Positions 46,201-60,125 of a DNA stretch of 64,000 nucleotides are shown in pieces. The notes below the pieces were generated by a model. It did no database searches. It was given only the letters and a program-made list of their open reading frames with translations, and was not told the DNA's origin. The DNA lies in NCBI GenBank assembly GCA_013398295.1, contig VZSF01006560.1:124001-188000 (forward strand), written 5' to 3'. The stretch comes from Chionis minor. Its lineage: Eukaryota > Chordata > Aves > Charadriiformes > Chionididae. Every line of letters starts with the position of its first letter. Positions within the stretch are counted from its first letter, which is position 1. The position numbers and the translations under genes were made by a program.

Positions 46201-49200
46201 CACCGACATTTTCATGCAGTTTCCTAAATATAAGATCATGTTTCTTGATGGTCTACGCTGGCCAGCTCTGCAACTGAGGTGCATTTCTGCTTGAGGATAT
46301 TTCCCGATGTAGTTTAATCTCCCTACCTATCTCTCAGTCTCTTCCCCCTCCAGGAGCAGAGAGAGACAAAAGTCACAGATTTTACTTTAAAGTTGGACTC
46401 TGCGTTTGCTGCGCTCCCGCTTCCAACTTGTTAGCTGGGCAAGGAAGGGAGCAAGCAAGTGGAGTTTATTGGTTTAAACACGCCCGGTCTAGCAAAGGGC
46501 AAAAGCTCTGGCAGTTTGAAATGGGAAGTATGTTGTCCACAGGGAGCCAGCGCTGGCGACGCGGCACTCGGTGTAGGCTCGCAGGGGTAGATCATTCCTC
46601 TGTTGGCTGCTCTAAGCTTAGGCAAGAGGAGCACAGATGTTCACAGGTTGAATTTCTGTATGAAGATGCATTGCCAGTAATGATCTTGGGACTGCCGTTG
46701 AGGGCTGTAAAGGTGGTAGCAAGTGAATTGACTCTTTCAAAGAGAGTAATCGCCGAGTGTAATAGTGGGGCACAGTCAGGGAAATTGATATGGAGTAAAT
46801 GTATGTGCATTAATCTATATAGTCCTTAAAGTAACCTCTGACAACTAATAGCTGATGTTCAGTCACTGGCAGTAGTTATTGCAATAATGCTCTAGACTCT
46901 CCTTCGTGTTTTTGTGTTCTTACAGATAGAGGGATGCCCTTGAATAGGGCTGGATTTATAGATTAGTGATATGAAGATGACCGTTGATATGGTTTGACAG
47001 CCCTTTCAGATACCCGTTATGTCAAGAGCCCTGTTTGGCAGGTGGGATTCAGCTGTCAGGAATACGAAAACAGATTCATTACTCGACCTGCTGGAAAAAG
47101 ATTTACTTCTGATATGCTGTCTGGATCATTGCCTGACTGAAACACACCCCATGGCAGCTGGAGGTCCTCATTTGGGGCATCTTTAATCTTGAGTTGGAAG
47201 AAAGCTTCAAGGAAGTCAAGCATGCTACTTAGTCAGCAAGGAAATAAATTTTCCTTTTGTACCGAAGGACTGGGAAGCCCAAACCATGACAATCTCTTAG
47301 AGAGCACGGACCTTGGCAACTGATGTGTAACGAACATCATCTAGCGTTGCATTTCCATTCTGTTGTGGTCCAGGAAAGATATTTAGGGTTTCTTTGTGTG
47401 GTTTGTTTTTTTTTTAACCATTGTTTTCAATAACTTCAGAAGATCAATGAAAATCATTTAAAAACGACAGAATTCTGTAAATTACCAAATAATATATGCT
47501 AAAATAATGTTAAGCTTTTCTGCTAAATCTTTGAAATCCTTTAAGTAACAAGCATATATTTGACAGGAAATCTACTAGATTTCCTAATAGCATAGGCAAT
47601 TTCGGTTCAGTTTGACAGGAAGTAGTAGAACTCAGATATTGGGTGAATTGTAGTTAAATTATATCTGCTTTTTTAATTAGATGAGAAAGTTCCTGTGATA
47701 AAGTGAGTCTTTATAAGATGCTGAGTGAACATGTGATTATTTTGGATTCAGAAATATTTAAGCTATAGAAAAATTCAAAGAACAAAAAGCTTTTGTATAT
47801 TTTTATTTAGTTCATATTAGTAGAAAAAACCCAACAGATTTATTGCCTTTTGGCATGGTAGTACTCAGATGGCTCAGGAAACCCAATGCAGAGAAAAAGA
47901 TTGGATCCTAAACTACTGAAGGATTTACAGCTGACAGCTACAGAATGAAAATGCTGTCCTTGGCTTTCGCTTTTACGAAGATGGGTGAGGAAAACTCTTC
48001 AGAATGACTCAGAGTCTGCCGTATGTGGGCTGCCTGCTCCAAGAAACTATCATTTTACTGGCATTGTTATGTATTTTTCATCCGTGCTAGGAATTAAATG
48101 GACACAATTTGGACCCAATTGGTTAGTTCTGTTGCACACTATTAAGTCAGACTGATGCCAATAAATACCTTAAATACCTTTTGATTCTTCCTCACCTTTG
48201 CTGAGCAGAGCCATTTTTGAGTGTGTTCCATTCTAAAAGCCCCAGTCCTTTGGTTAGATGATTTTTGAGTTGAAGATATTTGTTAGTAATACCTTAATTG
48301 CGGAGTATTTTGAGATGCACAGAAGCATGTAAGTACAACTAATACATTATTACTGATTGTTCACAGAGCTCTTGATCCCATTTAGGGGACAGCAGGAGAA
48401 GGCAGGGTAAAATGAAAGCCATTTTGAAGTGTGCTGAAGTCAAAGGCAAGGTGAGTATCTTAGCCCTCGGCTCTGACTCATCTTCAAGATTTTGGTGGTT
48501 ACCTAACACATTTCCAATGTACGTTCTCCCTGAAGCGTCCTTTGTTGTAACAGAGACTCACGGAGTTTGCAAAGAGAAGGAGACTCTGTGGAGCCAGGGA
48601 TTCATACGGCTCAAAATCAAGATGACCCTAACAATAGTTTTCATTGCTCATGTGAGTCTGTTTTGACTGCATTCTGCCATCAGGACCAGCTTCTTGGGGC
48701 CCCTTGAACCTGAGAATTCCTCAGGCAGACGTGCTAGGCTCAAGGTGTGGCTCCTATGATTGCAAGTAAATCAACCAGTAGTGAAATAAGCTTATTAATA
48801 TGACAGTATCTCTGTAAGCAAACGGTGATTGTGTGTGCCCGGCTATCTGCTTGTGGCTGGAAAGGAGCAGAGAGCAGAGCATTGAGAAAGAGGTAGTCAG
48901 TGTGCCGAGTTTGTTTCTTCTGCTCAGGTCCTCTGCAGGTGCACGGCCTCTCTTGGAAGCATACGCTCCTCTGTGGAGATTGGGGGGAACTTTAGCCTTC
49001 AAACAAGCTGAATGTGGAAAATGTAGATTGGAGCCAGGCACCGTGTGGGCGAGAAGCGAGTAAGGGCTTCCCACACATACCTGCTCCAGTCCCTCTGTTT
49101 GCACCGTCAGCCCCTTCCCAGCTCTGGAAACGCACCGCAACTGGAGTGCAGGCACAACAGCAACGTGCTGTGGTGTAATGCAAATAGAAGCCATTACCTT

Positions 49201-51350
49201 CATTTTTAAGCCACTGTGGTAAATGTTTTCATTTCTTATTGTGCTTAGACAGGTATTGGATTCTGCAATAGAAGCAGGTCACAGATTACATTTCTGAACT
49301 ATATGAAAAAGGTTCTAAGAATTCATTGGAAGCATTTTTCTAATTGTTCTGCTGAGATACTGTTTCTCTTTTTTTTTTTTTATTGCCCTCTCCAAGACTA
49401 AAAACTGAAATATATTGAGTGTTGAGAGAACTGTGAAGGATAAATGTGGAAGGGACGTTTTCCCGTAAGAATTCATTTATCTGCGTGGTGTTTATGAGCA
49501 CGACCTGCTGGTACACTTGGGCTGCAGCTGTATCTCCATACATCTCACTAAGCACCACAGCTGCTGACTGCCTGGAGCACTGACATTTACAGAGTGTGTA
49601 TCGTTCGTTTTGTTTCACACTTTGGCACTGAACAGCCACAAAGGCACGTGAGAGATTTTGTTCGGCGTAGAGGTGTTGAGATCTAATAAGTTTGCCATCA
49701 AATTTGTAGTGGTAGTGGACCCTTGTGTTTCCAGACTGCATGAGCATGCAAACACAGCAAATGTAATTCCCTGCACTATAAATAGGAGATGAAACTCCTG
49801 TGAACCATTTTTGAAGAGTGCAGCCACCAAGAGTTTCATTTGTCAGGAAGTCCTAGCTTTTTGTTTTAGTTGACCACTCAGCCTTAACTGCTTTTTCCTT
49901 ACATTTTTTATTTGTTCTGTAGTTAGTAAAAATACATGTCTTCTGTGCCTGATGCCTCCATTCCAGCTGTGCTGTGCAAGTTAGGGAGGACATTCTGCCA
50001 CATATCCTGTTCGCCTCACTCTGAAAGAGTTGAGACAAGACCCTTGTTCCCCAGTGCTCGATTGCTGTAAGAGGTTTGGGGTTTTTCCTCTCAAGAAAGA
50101 AATGTTCTACTGGACTAGTTATCTCCATGCAGTTAACTGTCTTGGCATATTATCTGCCCGATTCGATTACTGAAGATACTTGAGGATTCTGCCAAGCTTC
50201 ACCTTGTACTTGGAGTTGTAGGCTTGTAGTGCAGCCTGTATCTGATGACCTTGTTCTTTGATTCGATAGCAAACTTGAGTTAATTCCTTTAAAAAAGGAC
50301 TTTCTTGGTGACCCTAGCATTTGAAGGAAAATTAAATCCAGACACTCTTTTCAAATTATTTTCTTTTTTGAGTTGCCATGAAATTTGACAACTATATGCC
50401 AGTGTGCAACCAGCTGGTTACCTGTTAGTATTATTCTCTGACCCTTTTGCTTGGGACTTGTGGCATCTTTGCCGGTTATGTGAGAATAATTCCATTCCAT
50501 CATTTACCTTGCACAGAAGTAACTGCTGTACTATTTGCATAGCTGTCATGGACACTTTTGGAGAGAAAACGTTTTTGTTTTTAAAGGTTTTTAGCAATGT
50601 GTCTGGAAGGTTCTGGGGAGCTTCCTCAAGGTGATACAATCCTGGAAGCCCCCCCTATGGAACACCCACAGGGATGAGCGCTCTGAGAAGGTGGCCGCCC
50701 ATTGGTGGAATTCAGATTTTGCTCCAACACAACATTCCTTTCCCCATGTCCTTGCTTTCTCTGTTGAAGTTCTTGGAGCTCTGAGACTGAGAAATGCACC
50801 TCACACGTCTTAGCTCATCGTGACAACACTGGGAAGCACAAGGTAAATGAATCATGTAGGGCTGCTATGCATTGCGGGGCCAACTGCTTGTGGCACATGT
50901 GCTAAAGTGAAAATTCATCCAGTGGAATTCCATTTAATGACAAACAACTCTTGCTTTGGTAAATAATTTGAAATTCTGTGCTTTATTTGGAAACATTTGT
51001 ATTATGGGGATGCAGGTCTCAGAATTCTATGCAAACAGCTACTAGAGGATTGTTATACTAAACATGTTTCCAATTAAACACAAAAATAAAAATAATGAAA
51101 TGAAACCAGTACCTTTGTCAAATTGGAAACTGCTCAGAATTGTTCATTTTTGAAGAAAAAATTGTTTAACTTTTGTTATTCATGGTGAAATCAGAGTTCA
51201 AGGTCTTGCAATTTTACACATGATGAATGTTTGGGATTTTTGTAAGTTATATTAAATGTTTGAAAATAGGTGTTGTGAGAGATGCTTACGTCAGTTTGAA
51301 AACCTTGATGTACATTATATACTGTTTAACAGTATTTTACATTTATGTAG
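43204..51350. other. Intergenic stretch, no supported gene
   Basis: 8 kb between the orphan CpG island and the CLASP2-like exon. Local open frames (e.g. around 43745-44143 and 46428-46829) show no domain I recognise. An ATAA simple repeat lies near 43424-43436 and a T run near 49369-49381. I looked for the exon that precedes the CLASP2-like exon in that family and did not find it. Confidence 0.55.
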
Positions 51351-51430
51351 GTTCCTCTAAAGAAGGAGGAGCTGGAGCTGTGGATGAGGATGATTTTATT
51401 AAGGCATTTACAAATGTTCCTACCATACAG
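51351..51430 (+). pseudogene. Isolated CLASP2-like exon (start of TOG2 region)
   Basis: 80-nt exon-like block between tttatgtag and gtaagatg. It reads (G)GSSKEGGAGAVDED followed by DFIKAFTNVPTIQ. From memory, CLASP2 (a microtubule plus-end-tracking protein) has GASKEGGAGAVDED and DFIKAFTDVPSIQ just before its TOG2 domain, so only about three of 27 residues differ, and the family's entry (phase 1) and exit (phase 0) splice phases are kept. No other CLASP exon was found in the window, and this locus is not where CLASP2 is expected. It may be a fragment from a segmental duplication, a rearrangement or an assembly join. Intact splice sites argue against a processed retrocopy. Confidence 0.7.
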
Positions 51431-54037
51431 GTAAGATGCTGTGTATACTCATGTTTGTTTTCAGAAATATGCGATTTGCAATACTGTATGTTAGCCTGTT
51501 TTTAAAACTTCTTTAATTTTACGGTCTTCTAAGCAGTCTCGTTACTTTTTCTTCTTTCTAAATTTACAGTCTCCATGGAAAGCTCTTTACTTTTTCCAGT
51601 TAGTTACAAAAAACTCCACCTTTTCTTTACTGCCATACTAATTATTAATACAGTGTTTCAGCTAAAATCCATTATTGCTTCTCTCAATCTTTTCCAGGGA
51701 GCTACTGAAAATAAATTTAAGTTTTAATTTTAATTGGGAAAAGATTTCTGTAACGTTTGGAAAATTTAGGACTGCAATTTCATGGGATAATCAAGTACTA
51801 ATAATACAGGCAAATAATTTTAAAAAATAAGAATTGTATTTTCAAATGTCTCTGAATTGTAATGATGTGTGTCTGGCGTACATGTCATCTCTAATAATGC
51901 TTAAAAAAGTCTAGGGCCTTATTTGAATACTAATGAGCCTGTTGGATTCTGAGTTCTTAGTTGAAAGATCAGATTTTAATTTCTATTCTTTGCACATACC
52001 TGGGTATTTTCAGACTGTTGAGTCGTTTAACACGCTTGTATCTTCCTAGACCTATTTTGAATAAGTTTTCCTTGAGCAGCTGAGATGTGGAAGGCAACCA
52101 AAAAGTCAGCCATAGTTCCCAAACACCAGAAGGATTTTGTATGACTCCCTTTTCTTGATACAAACTTTTGTTCTGATTTTATTTCCTAAGATGATAGTGT
52201 AGTTATTTGTTAGATCTTCTTCTGTAGGCAGCAATACTGTCTGCTTTTATGAAGTAACACTTTATCTCCATGGTTCCTGTCACACTGAAGAAATCTTTGT
52301 CTTACACTGTAAGAGCTTTAAGTTTCTCTGCCTCTCCAAACTATGTTAAGAATTCTTCAGAGGGCAAAAATATGGAGCTCTTAATATTATTTATCCCCAT
52401 TATGTTGAACAGAGCCTTATTCCACAGCACAGAACACGTGCTGCCTGTCGTTCGATGCCTTAATATTTGCAGTCCCCAGCAGAGTTCTCTAAGCACTCAA
52501 GATGCTTAATAAAATTGCAAGAACAAAAGTGGGATAAATGTGTGTCATTGGCAAGCACATGTGATTGTCTGTCTGACTGCTGGATGACCTAGGAAGGTAG
52601 GTCATTCCTAAACTGCGAGAAATGGAGGAGAAAGACCTACTTGGCTTTACTAATCTCACCGAGTTGAGGACACAGTGGAGAAATGTGTAACTGACCTCAA
52701 AATAACCTATTTGTTTCATGGATGAGAATGTAATGAGAATTCTTTTCCCTCCTAACCAGGCAAAAAAAGGGTGGTTTTTTGGTATACTTAAGAATAATGA
52801 CTTCTTGCTGTGCAACTTCATGCTTCTGGTTGTGGACAATCTCTGATCTCTGAAAAATGGCAGATCTCGCGTTCTGTGGCCATGTTAATTACTAAGGAAG
52901 ACAAAAATTTCTGTACTAGACCCTGCGAAGAAAGAATGTTTATGACCTGTAATTTGCCAAATTTGCTAAAAGCAAATGGCAGAATGAGGAGAGGGAGTTG
53001 TTTGTACATTATTGGATCCATTCCTGTGTCTTTCTGTTTTCATTACATTTGTGGGTTTTAGTAATGGCTTCAGTGAAAGTATGGAAGGGAACTATATTAC
53101 GGGAAAACAGATCTAGTTTTAAACCAAAATTAAGTGCATCTGGAATAATCAAATAAACTGAGGTTCCTTACAGTGTGTGTGTTTTTTTGAACAAATTCTT
53201 AAAAGCCTCCAATGGTGGATCTGCCTTTCCAGTAACCTGTTCCAATGGCTGTACTTGTCATTAATTTTTTAGGAATATCATATTCTTTACTCATGGTCTA
53301 GCTTGTAGTCCTCATATTGGAAATAATTTCCATCTATATAATTATTACTCTTACTTGTGTTTGAGTTTTTAATTTTTCTATCTTTGATGTTGCACTTACC
53401 TTTAATGATGAGTGTCTGTGTTGCCCTCTAATGGATAACAGCAGTTTATGAAGAAGATGGGTGATTCTGAGATATGATCTGATGGATCTGTGTGCTAAAA
53501 AAAAAAATGCTTAAGCACACTGATGACATAATTGCACATTCAATAAAGGTTTAGGTAAGCTTCCTCCTTCAATCTAAAAGAATTATAAATTACTTTTCCA
53601 CCAGGACATACATCCACCTTTCACACTTAAAAAGTTATTTAAAAATACCTTTTTAAAGACACCTACTTTCCTGAAATGGAAAAATTATTTTCCCTACTGT
53701 ATTAGTAGTAAGAAAAAGGAAAAAATTAAGATTAGTAAGTTTGCTTTCCTGGAAATTCACCTCTGAAATCTTCAGGTGTACAAGTCCTAAACAACAACAC
53801 ATGCTCAAAGAACAGCAAAGCGTGCATCAGAACAACCAAAAATTGTGATGAAAAGAAAATTTTAATTCAAGACATGTTTGGGATTTTGGGTTTTGCTTTT
53901 GGGATTTTTTGGGAGGACTGAGAAGTTGCTTTGTATGCGGGTTTTTTGTTATTTTTAAATACACACATACGCACTCTGGCATAAATCAAGTGAGAAAGCC
54001 TTTTTTTATGGTGAACACATAAATTTCTGTCTTTCAG

Positions 54038-54113
54038 GAGAAAAGACAGGTGCTTACCTGTGCATCTTTGCTGCATGGGATACATGATATAAGTGAAACA
54101 GTGAGAAAGCGTG
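54038..54113 (+). other. Exon-like block of unknown meaning
   Basis: Pyrimidine tract and AG (tctgtctttcag) at the left, GTACGT donor at the right, and an open frame from the first base (EKRQVLTCASLLHGIHD...). The entry phase (0) would fit the exit of the CLASP2-like exon upstream. I do not recognise the peptide; a chance match to splice-site consensus is the simplest reading. Confidence 0.15.
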
Positions 54114-57100
54114 GTACGTATGCATTGCCCGCTTACTGTATGGGAGAAGGGGCGGAGAGTAAGGAGAGGAGGCAACACGAAGTCAAAGCTGGAGCATACA
54201 GCTCTCCTTCTCCCTGGCACTGGAATGAGCCACATGACTTGCTGTGCTGGAAAGGCTGGCCAACATGAAATGACATAATCCAATTAAAGGCTTCAATGAA
54301 AAGGTACCCGTCTTAAAATTAGTTAGCCCTTTATTCTTGGGGAAAAGTATACTGGCCTGTACCTTTCCAATGAATGTGTTTGCCACTCTCGTAACAACAG
54401 ATCTAAAAACTCAAAGAAGTGCCTGAACAGGCAGAACAAAAAGTTGTAATTAATATTCATGTCTCTAATATGCTTGCAAAATAAATAGTAGCTTTATTCT
54501 TCCCCCCGAGACAAACAAATATGTAAAATAAAAGTGTGTTTATCTGTCGAATAAGGACATTTGCAAAGTTAAAGTATTCTGTATAGACAGCAAACGTGCA
54601 GGCTAACTAATCCTAAACTTCAAAAAAACAGAGGTGGTTCAACTAACCATCTGTCATTACACAGATGCTATGTTAGTTTTATTAGCCCCTAAAATAACGG
54701 ACAAAAATCAATAAAGTTTAAAAATTGTACAAACCCTAAAATGTAAATATTAAAAAAAAAATCAATACTTAAAAAATTCAGCTCTTAAGTCTCAACTTTT
54801 CTCTTCTGGGTCTCAGCTGATGGAGGCCCAGATGGATTCAGTGGGCTGAGCCCAAAGGGAGGGTAATGTAAATTGCACTCATTTAAGAAAAAGCCAGTTG
54901 ATGAGGCTCTGGATTTTAGTTTCCCGCTGAGCACTTACGATATTAAATGCCTTGGGGTTACAGCCCCTTAGAATTGTTTATAGTGTTTTTGACATTAGGA
55001 ATGCAGTAGTTGAACTTGTCTGTACTTGGTCAAAGGATTACGTGTTGTGTGGGTAAGGTTAAGAGCATGCACTATTCAGTGGAAGGCTGAGGAACACTTG
55101 AGAGCGATACTTCTAAGAAATTTATCATCACAGCTCGGTCTGAGAAGGTAAGCAACAGCAACAAAACAGCTTATCAAAATCCGTGTGCTCTGGCAGACAT
55201 GTCAGTTTTGAGTCTGTAGGCAGTACTGTCTGAAATGAGAACTTTGTAAAGCTCTGCAGTTGCTTTTGTGGAGGAGAGTCGAGCCTTACAAAAGCATGAG
55301 AAGTTCTTTGAAGGCATCTGCATGTGTGTGACTAGTATATACCTTGTTAGCCGAGCAAAAGGCTTTCTCCTGAATTGGGAAAGAGCAGGCTGAGTTCTGT
55401 CTTTTTTTGGGTAGTTTCTGCAGCAACAGTGACTTGGTAAACAGAATTGGTAAACATACCTACAAAGAGATCAAGAAGGGAAGGGACAGATTGAACAATA
55501 TTTTCCCTCTTTGTGCAGTATAGACTTTTGACTTGTATACAATATAAAGACAAGGCAATTACTTCACACTGTTTTGGTGTGCGTATGTGATCATGCAGTG
55601 GAGAAGGAGAAAGATTAGTGAAAGAGAAGTGAATGTGCTTTTAGAGATAACTTTAAAAAAGCATCACCTGCCAAAAAAGCCCCACATAACCTTTTTTTAT
55701 TACCAGGCAGAGAGGCAATAAAACAATTTTCTGGGACTATTAATTGACAAGAAAAATGGTCTGCAGAAGTGAACTAGTTGATGAGACGAGGGAAGTTGGG
55801 AAATGCTGTGTGCCTGGACTAATGGATTTTAAATAGTAGTCTGTCCTTCCTCTTTTTCTCTTTAAAGTAATAAATTGTTACTGCTTAGATAAAGGATTTT
55901 CTCTTATTTCTCAAGATGCATTATTGGATGGTGTTAAGGTGCTAGAAAATCTGTCATGTAGTCCATGCTATTTTCTGATTTTAAAAGTGACACTTTAAGG
56001 CAGACTAAAGAAAATAATGTCTACTTATTTAGCAAAGGCAACTTCATCCCCTTTTAATCTTTGTAGTGTTCAGGAATGCACTATGAGTGCTTGAAATCCA
56101 AACATTTTCTATGGTTTGTATATTCATGGCCTGTATGTGTCAATTTCAAATGTTTGATTTCTGTAAGCTTATTCCCTTGGCAGAAAATTGGTAAGTAATG
56201 GATGGGAACGCAAAGCACTTTTCCCCCTTTGGGGGGGGTCACTTGGGTATTTATGTAACAATAATAATGGATGACGTGTATAAGCTGTTAATAGTAGGCA
56301 GGTTTTTTGCCACTAGTGTCACAGGATCGCTGTAGTCTTAATATTTTATCAGGTCGCAAAGAAACATGTATTCTGAGCTTCACAGGGGTTCACTGTGTTC
56401 TGACTGACAGAATGGGTTAGTTTTGACTAAAGCAATTTTGATAAGAACACCTCTTATGAACTGTTTATATAGTTTTAAAAAAAAGTTCTTTGCTCATATG
56501 GAAACTATGTTTTAATGTTTAAAAATCAGGTTTTCTGGTAACCTTTTGACTTACTTTTCCTGAGCACATACTGCATATTGATTGTGATTATTTTGGTACT
56601 CTGAGGCTTTCTTAAATGTTGGGAGTATTTTGGGAGGGACAGATGAGGTTATGAATTGAGCGGATGCAGCTGTTTGTGCCACCTAGTTTAGCATGGTGCC
56701 CTTGTGCTACATTCTTTCTTTTCAAGGTTTTTTCCCCAAAAAATTCTGCTCTGACCAGGGCATTCTCCCTTTTAGGAGCTGTACAAGTTTGTGTAGCAGA
56801 AGGGTGTGATCTGGGTGTAAATGGGATTTCTCCCTCTTCTTAGCCAGTCAGGTGCTCGTTCTCTTTGTGGCAGGACTTGCTCCTCTACTGTCTGGAGGGA
56901 GAAGAAATAGGTAGTTATAATTTCTTCTTTCCCTTCCAGTTGCCATTGGCAATTACGATGGATGGTGTTGGAGATACACATGTAGAAGTGCGTTATGTAC
57001 AGCATCTCCTTACAGCATCCTTGAGCTTAGGCTGTCAAAATCTGTTAGATGTGCCTGTACCGTACTGCAGGCAACATGTCCAAATTTTGCTAGGTCATCA

Positions 57101-57768
57101 GCTAATTAAAGTGTATGGCCTTTTCTGCACTCTTCCTTGCAGCTTCGCTTTTGTGAATGCAGCTTCCCACTGGTGACAGGTTTATTATGTCTCTGAATTT
57201 TACTTTGTAGTACGACTGTGACTTGGTTTCTATCCAAAGTCAGATGGCCCATGGTTTTAGTGTTAGGCTAGGTTTCCAATCCGCCTCTGGAAGAAGTCAG
57301 CCTGTTGTTGCTCTGCTTCCATCTTTCAGCACAAGCAACCTCAATGCATCCCTGGCTTTGCTTGCCTGGGCCCATGCTCTGCTAACAAATGTCATCCAAG
57401 ATCTCAGAAATGCTCTGGAGCCTAGAAAAATACAGAAATATGGAAATACAACTGTGTTGACAGATCAGCCTCCTGAAGGTAGTTTAGCAAAGGCCCAGCC
57501 AGCCAATTTCTTATTAGCTCGCTGTTCTGCTAGCACATTATGTCTGGCGAGGAAAAGTGTAATCGGTTGTAATCCAAGAAAACAGCTACAGCAGGCATCG
57601 TGCTTAACACTTCTGAGGCTTACTGCATTCAAAAAACTGTAAAATGTTCCCAGACCATAAATGTGGTAGTGTGATAATTTGCTGATGAGTACTAGTATAT
57701 TTATGCGAAGGAATAAATACATGGTTATTAGAGTGAATCTGTGAGAGATGGTGGGAAAGAGGTGGAGA

Positions 57769-57787
57769 GGAAGGAAGGAAGGAAGGA
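57769..57787. repeat. GGAA simple repeat
   Basis: About five GGAA/AAGG units in a purine-rich stretch. Confidence 0.85.
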
Positions 57788-59722
57788 GCATCCTTTTTTG
57801 GTCAAATTCCCTGGGAAACTCAGAGAAACAGAACTGCACAAAATTATGTCTGACGCCTCATTTGCACATGCCTGTTTTGAGTTTGATGCCCATAGCAGTG
57901 ACATCTCTTGGTGTAGATAGTGAGGCATGAGGTGGACACAGCAGAGGTAAGGGAGAAAGAGGGCTCAGTAACAACGGAAGCAAAAGCGTGCACGAGAACT
58001 TGATGCAGGAGGCAGGATTGTTCTGGTAGATAAACGTCAGGAGCTTGTACTATAACCCAAGAGTTCATCAATATTTTCAAAACAATGGGGGCAGATTCTC
58101 CCTTGTTGTTTTAGCTGTTTGAGGCAGGTGGAAAGTATTACTTAGTAGGATCTTGTGTGTGAAAACAGTGCAAGAAATGAGCATGAGCTGGAGTTTACTG
58201 CAATGTATGTAGAAGATTTTTTATTTTTAGAAACAGCCAACACGTTACACATTATTCAGCACAGGCAAAGACTCTGACACCACTAGCCAAAATGGTCAAT
58301 GGGATGATGAATTCAGAGGCTACAGGAGCAGCTACCTTTAGCAAAGGAAATCAAGTACAGCTCCTTTCCATGCGACAGCTTCTTTTCCATAGAAATTCTA
58401 ACGTTATTGGTGATGGACAATGTCATTTGCTGGGTTCACAGAAGCATCGCTCAGATAATCGACTTATTAAGCAGGAGTTGCCAGGTGGTTCATGACAGAT
58501 TTGATCTGAGCATTTCATGCTCAGTCCAGTGAGCAATTAGCCAGAGATGACGCAGAACATGGACATTCATGTTTGGTATTTCATTCAAATATGGTGCTTG
58601 AAATTGGATCCTTTTTTCCAATCAGAGCTGTTGACCATTTTGGCTAGTGAGCTACTGATCCCATTGGTAGAGCCTTCTGAACATTGCCCATGAGTAAAAC
58701 TCAGTGTTGAGAAGTTCATTTTAAATTAAGAAGAGAAATATTACTAAAGCACATAAAAATATAGGAGAAAGCACTTCAAGGACAACAGTGGAAACAAAGA
58801 ACACCATCAATATAACATCCCCATGCTGCAGGTTCCATATCACTTTGAGAAATTTCACACCAATATTTTGATGCCTATAGATGGGGACAGAGGAAAGCTT
58901 TTCTGTTATTTAAGAAATTCGATACTTAAGGTGAAACCGAGATAACCTGTTCCACAGTCTTGCATACCCAAATCCAGACAAAACCCAGCCAAGCAGTGCC
59001 ACGGAGATCATAGGACTGAAGGATTGCAGTGGCCCTGGATGGATTTTTTCCAAAACTTTCAATAATGGCCTATTTTTTTTTTTTCACCCACTGCTCTGTT
59101 TTGGTGTTAGCAATAGAGTTGAATTGATAACAAGGTCTTTTTGAAACAGCCCTGTAAAAACAGATCATCGCCATACTGTTCCTAATGATGAACTAAGAAT
59201 TGGCTCAAACATCTCACCCTCTCTTTTTGAATAGCTCATGTTCTGCCCCTCAGCACCTGCCACCACATACACTGCTAGCTTGTCTCTTTCTAACTGCTAG
59301 CAATTTTCTGCATTCATAAGCGTCTGTCTTCTAATTAGGGCTGTTTCTGTCCAGTGTCCTTTTGAATCCTGAAGGAAAATGATGTGAAGCTTTATCAGTG
59401 ACATTTATGTGGAAGAAGTATTTAAAGATATCAGACATCATGGCATGGAAGCCAGTTGTTCTTATCATGCACAATTTTTTTTTTCCTACTGAGCAACATT
59501 TTTGATTGTTCAAAGCAGGATTTGTTTGTTTGTTTACAGTAAATACCTGTCACATAGCAACAGAAATATTACTAAATAATAATACATACAATGTTAAGCT
59601 CCTAGGTCTAGAAGCTTTCAATGAAAAAAACCACCTGTTCCTGATAAATAATAAATAATGTCACTTTTTCTTTTTACATTAAAAATATCTGTACATGATT
59701 ACACAATATAACAAAGTACAAT

Positions 59723-59728
59723 TTTATT
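59723..59728 (-). terminator. HTR4: Candidate poly(A) signal for the HTR4 (b)-type 3' end
   Basis: AATAAA on the - strand (TTTATT on +), about 0.4 kb beyond the stop of the (b)-type exon. Plausible by position only. Confidence 0.3.
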
Positions 59729-60125
59729 TTCTAGGCTCAGGGTGGCATCTCTGGGTTAGATCTTCATCTAAAAAGAGTAGAGGCTTGTAGTCTTGATCCT
59801 GCATATGTCCCACTGCATGAAAATCATTTCCCCAAAGTTGGGATGTCTACAGCCTTGCCTACCCTTTCCATGCAAAGGTGGAAGCAGCTCACAAGGAACA
59901 CAGCAACATCTACATGCAGGAAGCAGCTAAGGACTGAGGTCGTTGCAAACAGAGATGTGCATGTGGTGATATTTGTAAGTCTTGAAACTTCTTGCCTCTA
60001 CTGGAAGAGAACAGAAACAAATAGAAAAATAAAGATGGAAAATGTAAGTAGAACTCTGTCTTCCTAGTGTAGCTAGAAAAGTTTTTTAGATGGTATATTT
60101 TTGCAAGATGGCACTTAGTGATCTA

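Larger units (their letters stand above)
51431..59722. other. Intergenic stretch, no supported gene
   Basis: 8.3 kb, AT-rich. The next CLASP exon (starting IYSSRELEE in the family) was sought on the + strand and not seen. A cryptic exon-like block is at 54038-54113, a GGAA simple repeat at 57769-57787 and a TTTG repeat near 59519-59535. The right part may include HTR4 3' UTR on the - strand. Confidence 0.5.

Noticed and set aside
56865..57176. 103-codon open frame with a ccttccag acceptor inside it
   Set aside because: Translation has no recognisable domain and no matching donor or neighbour exon.
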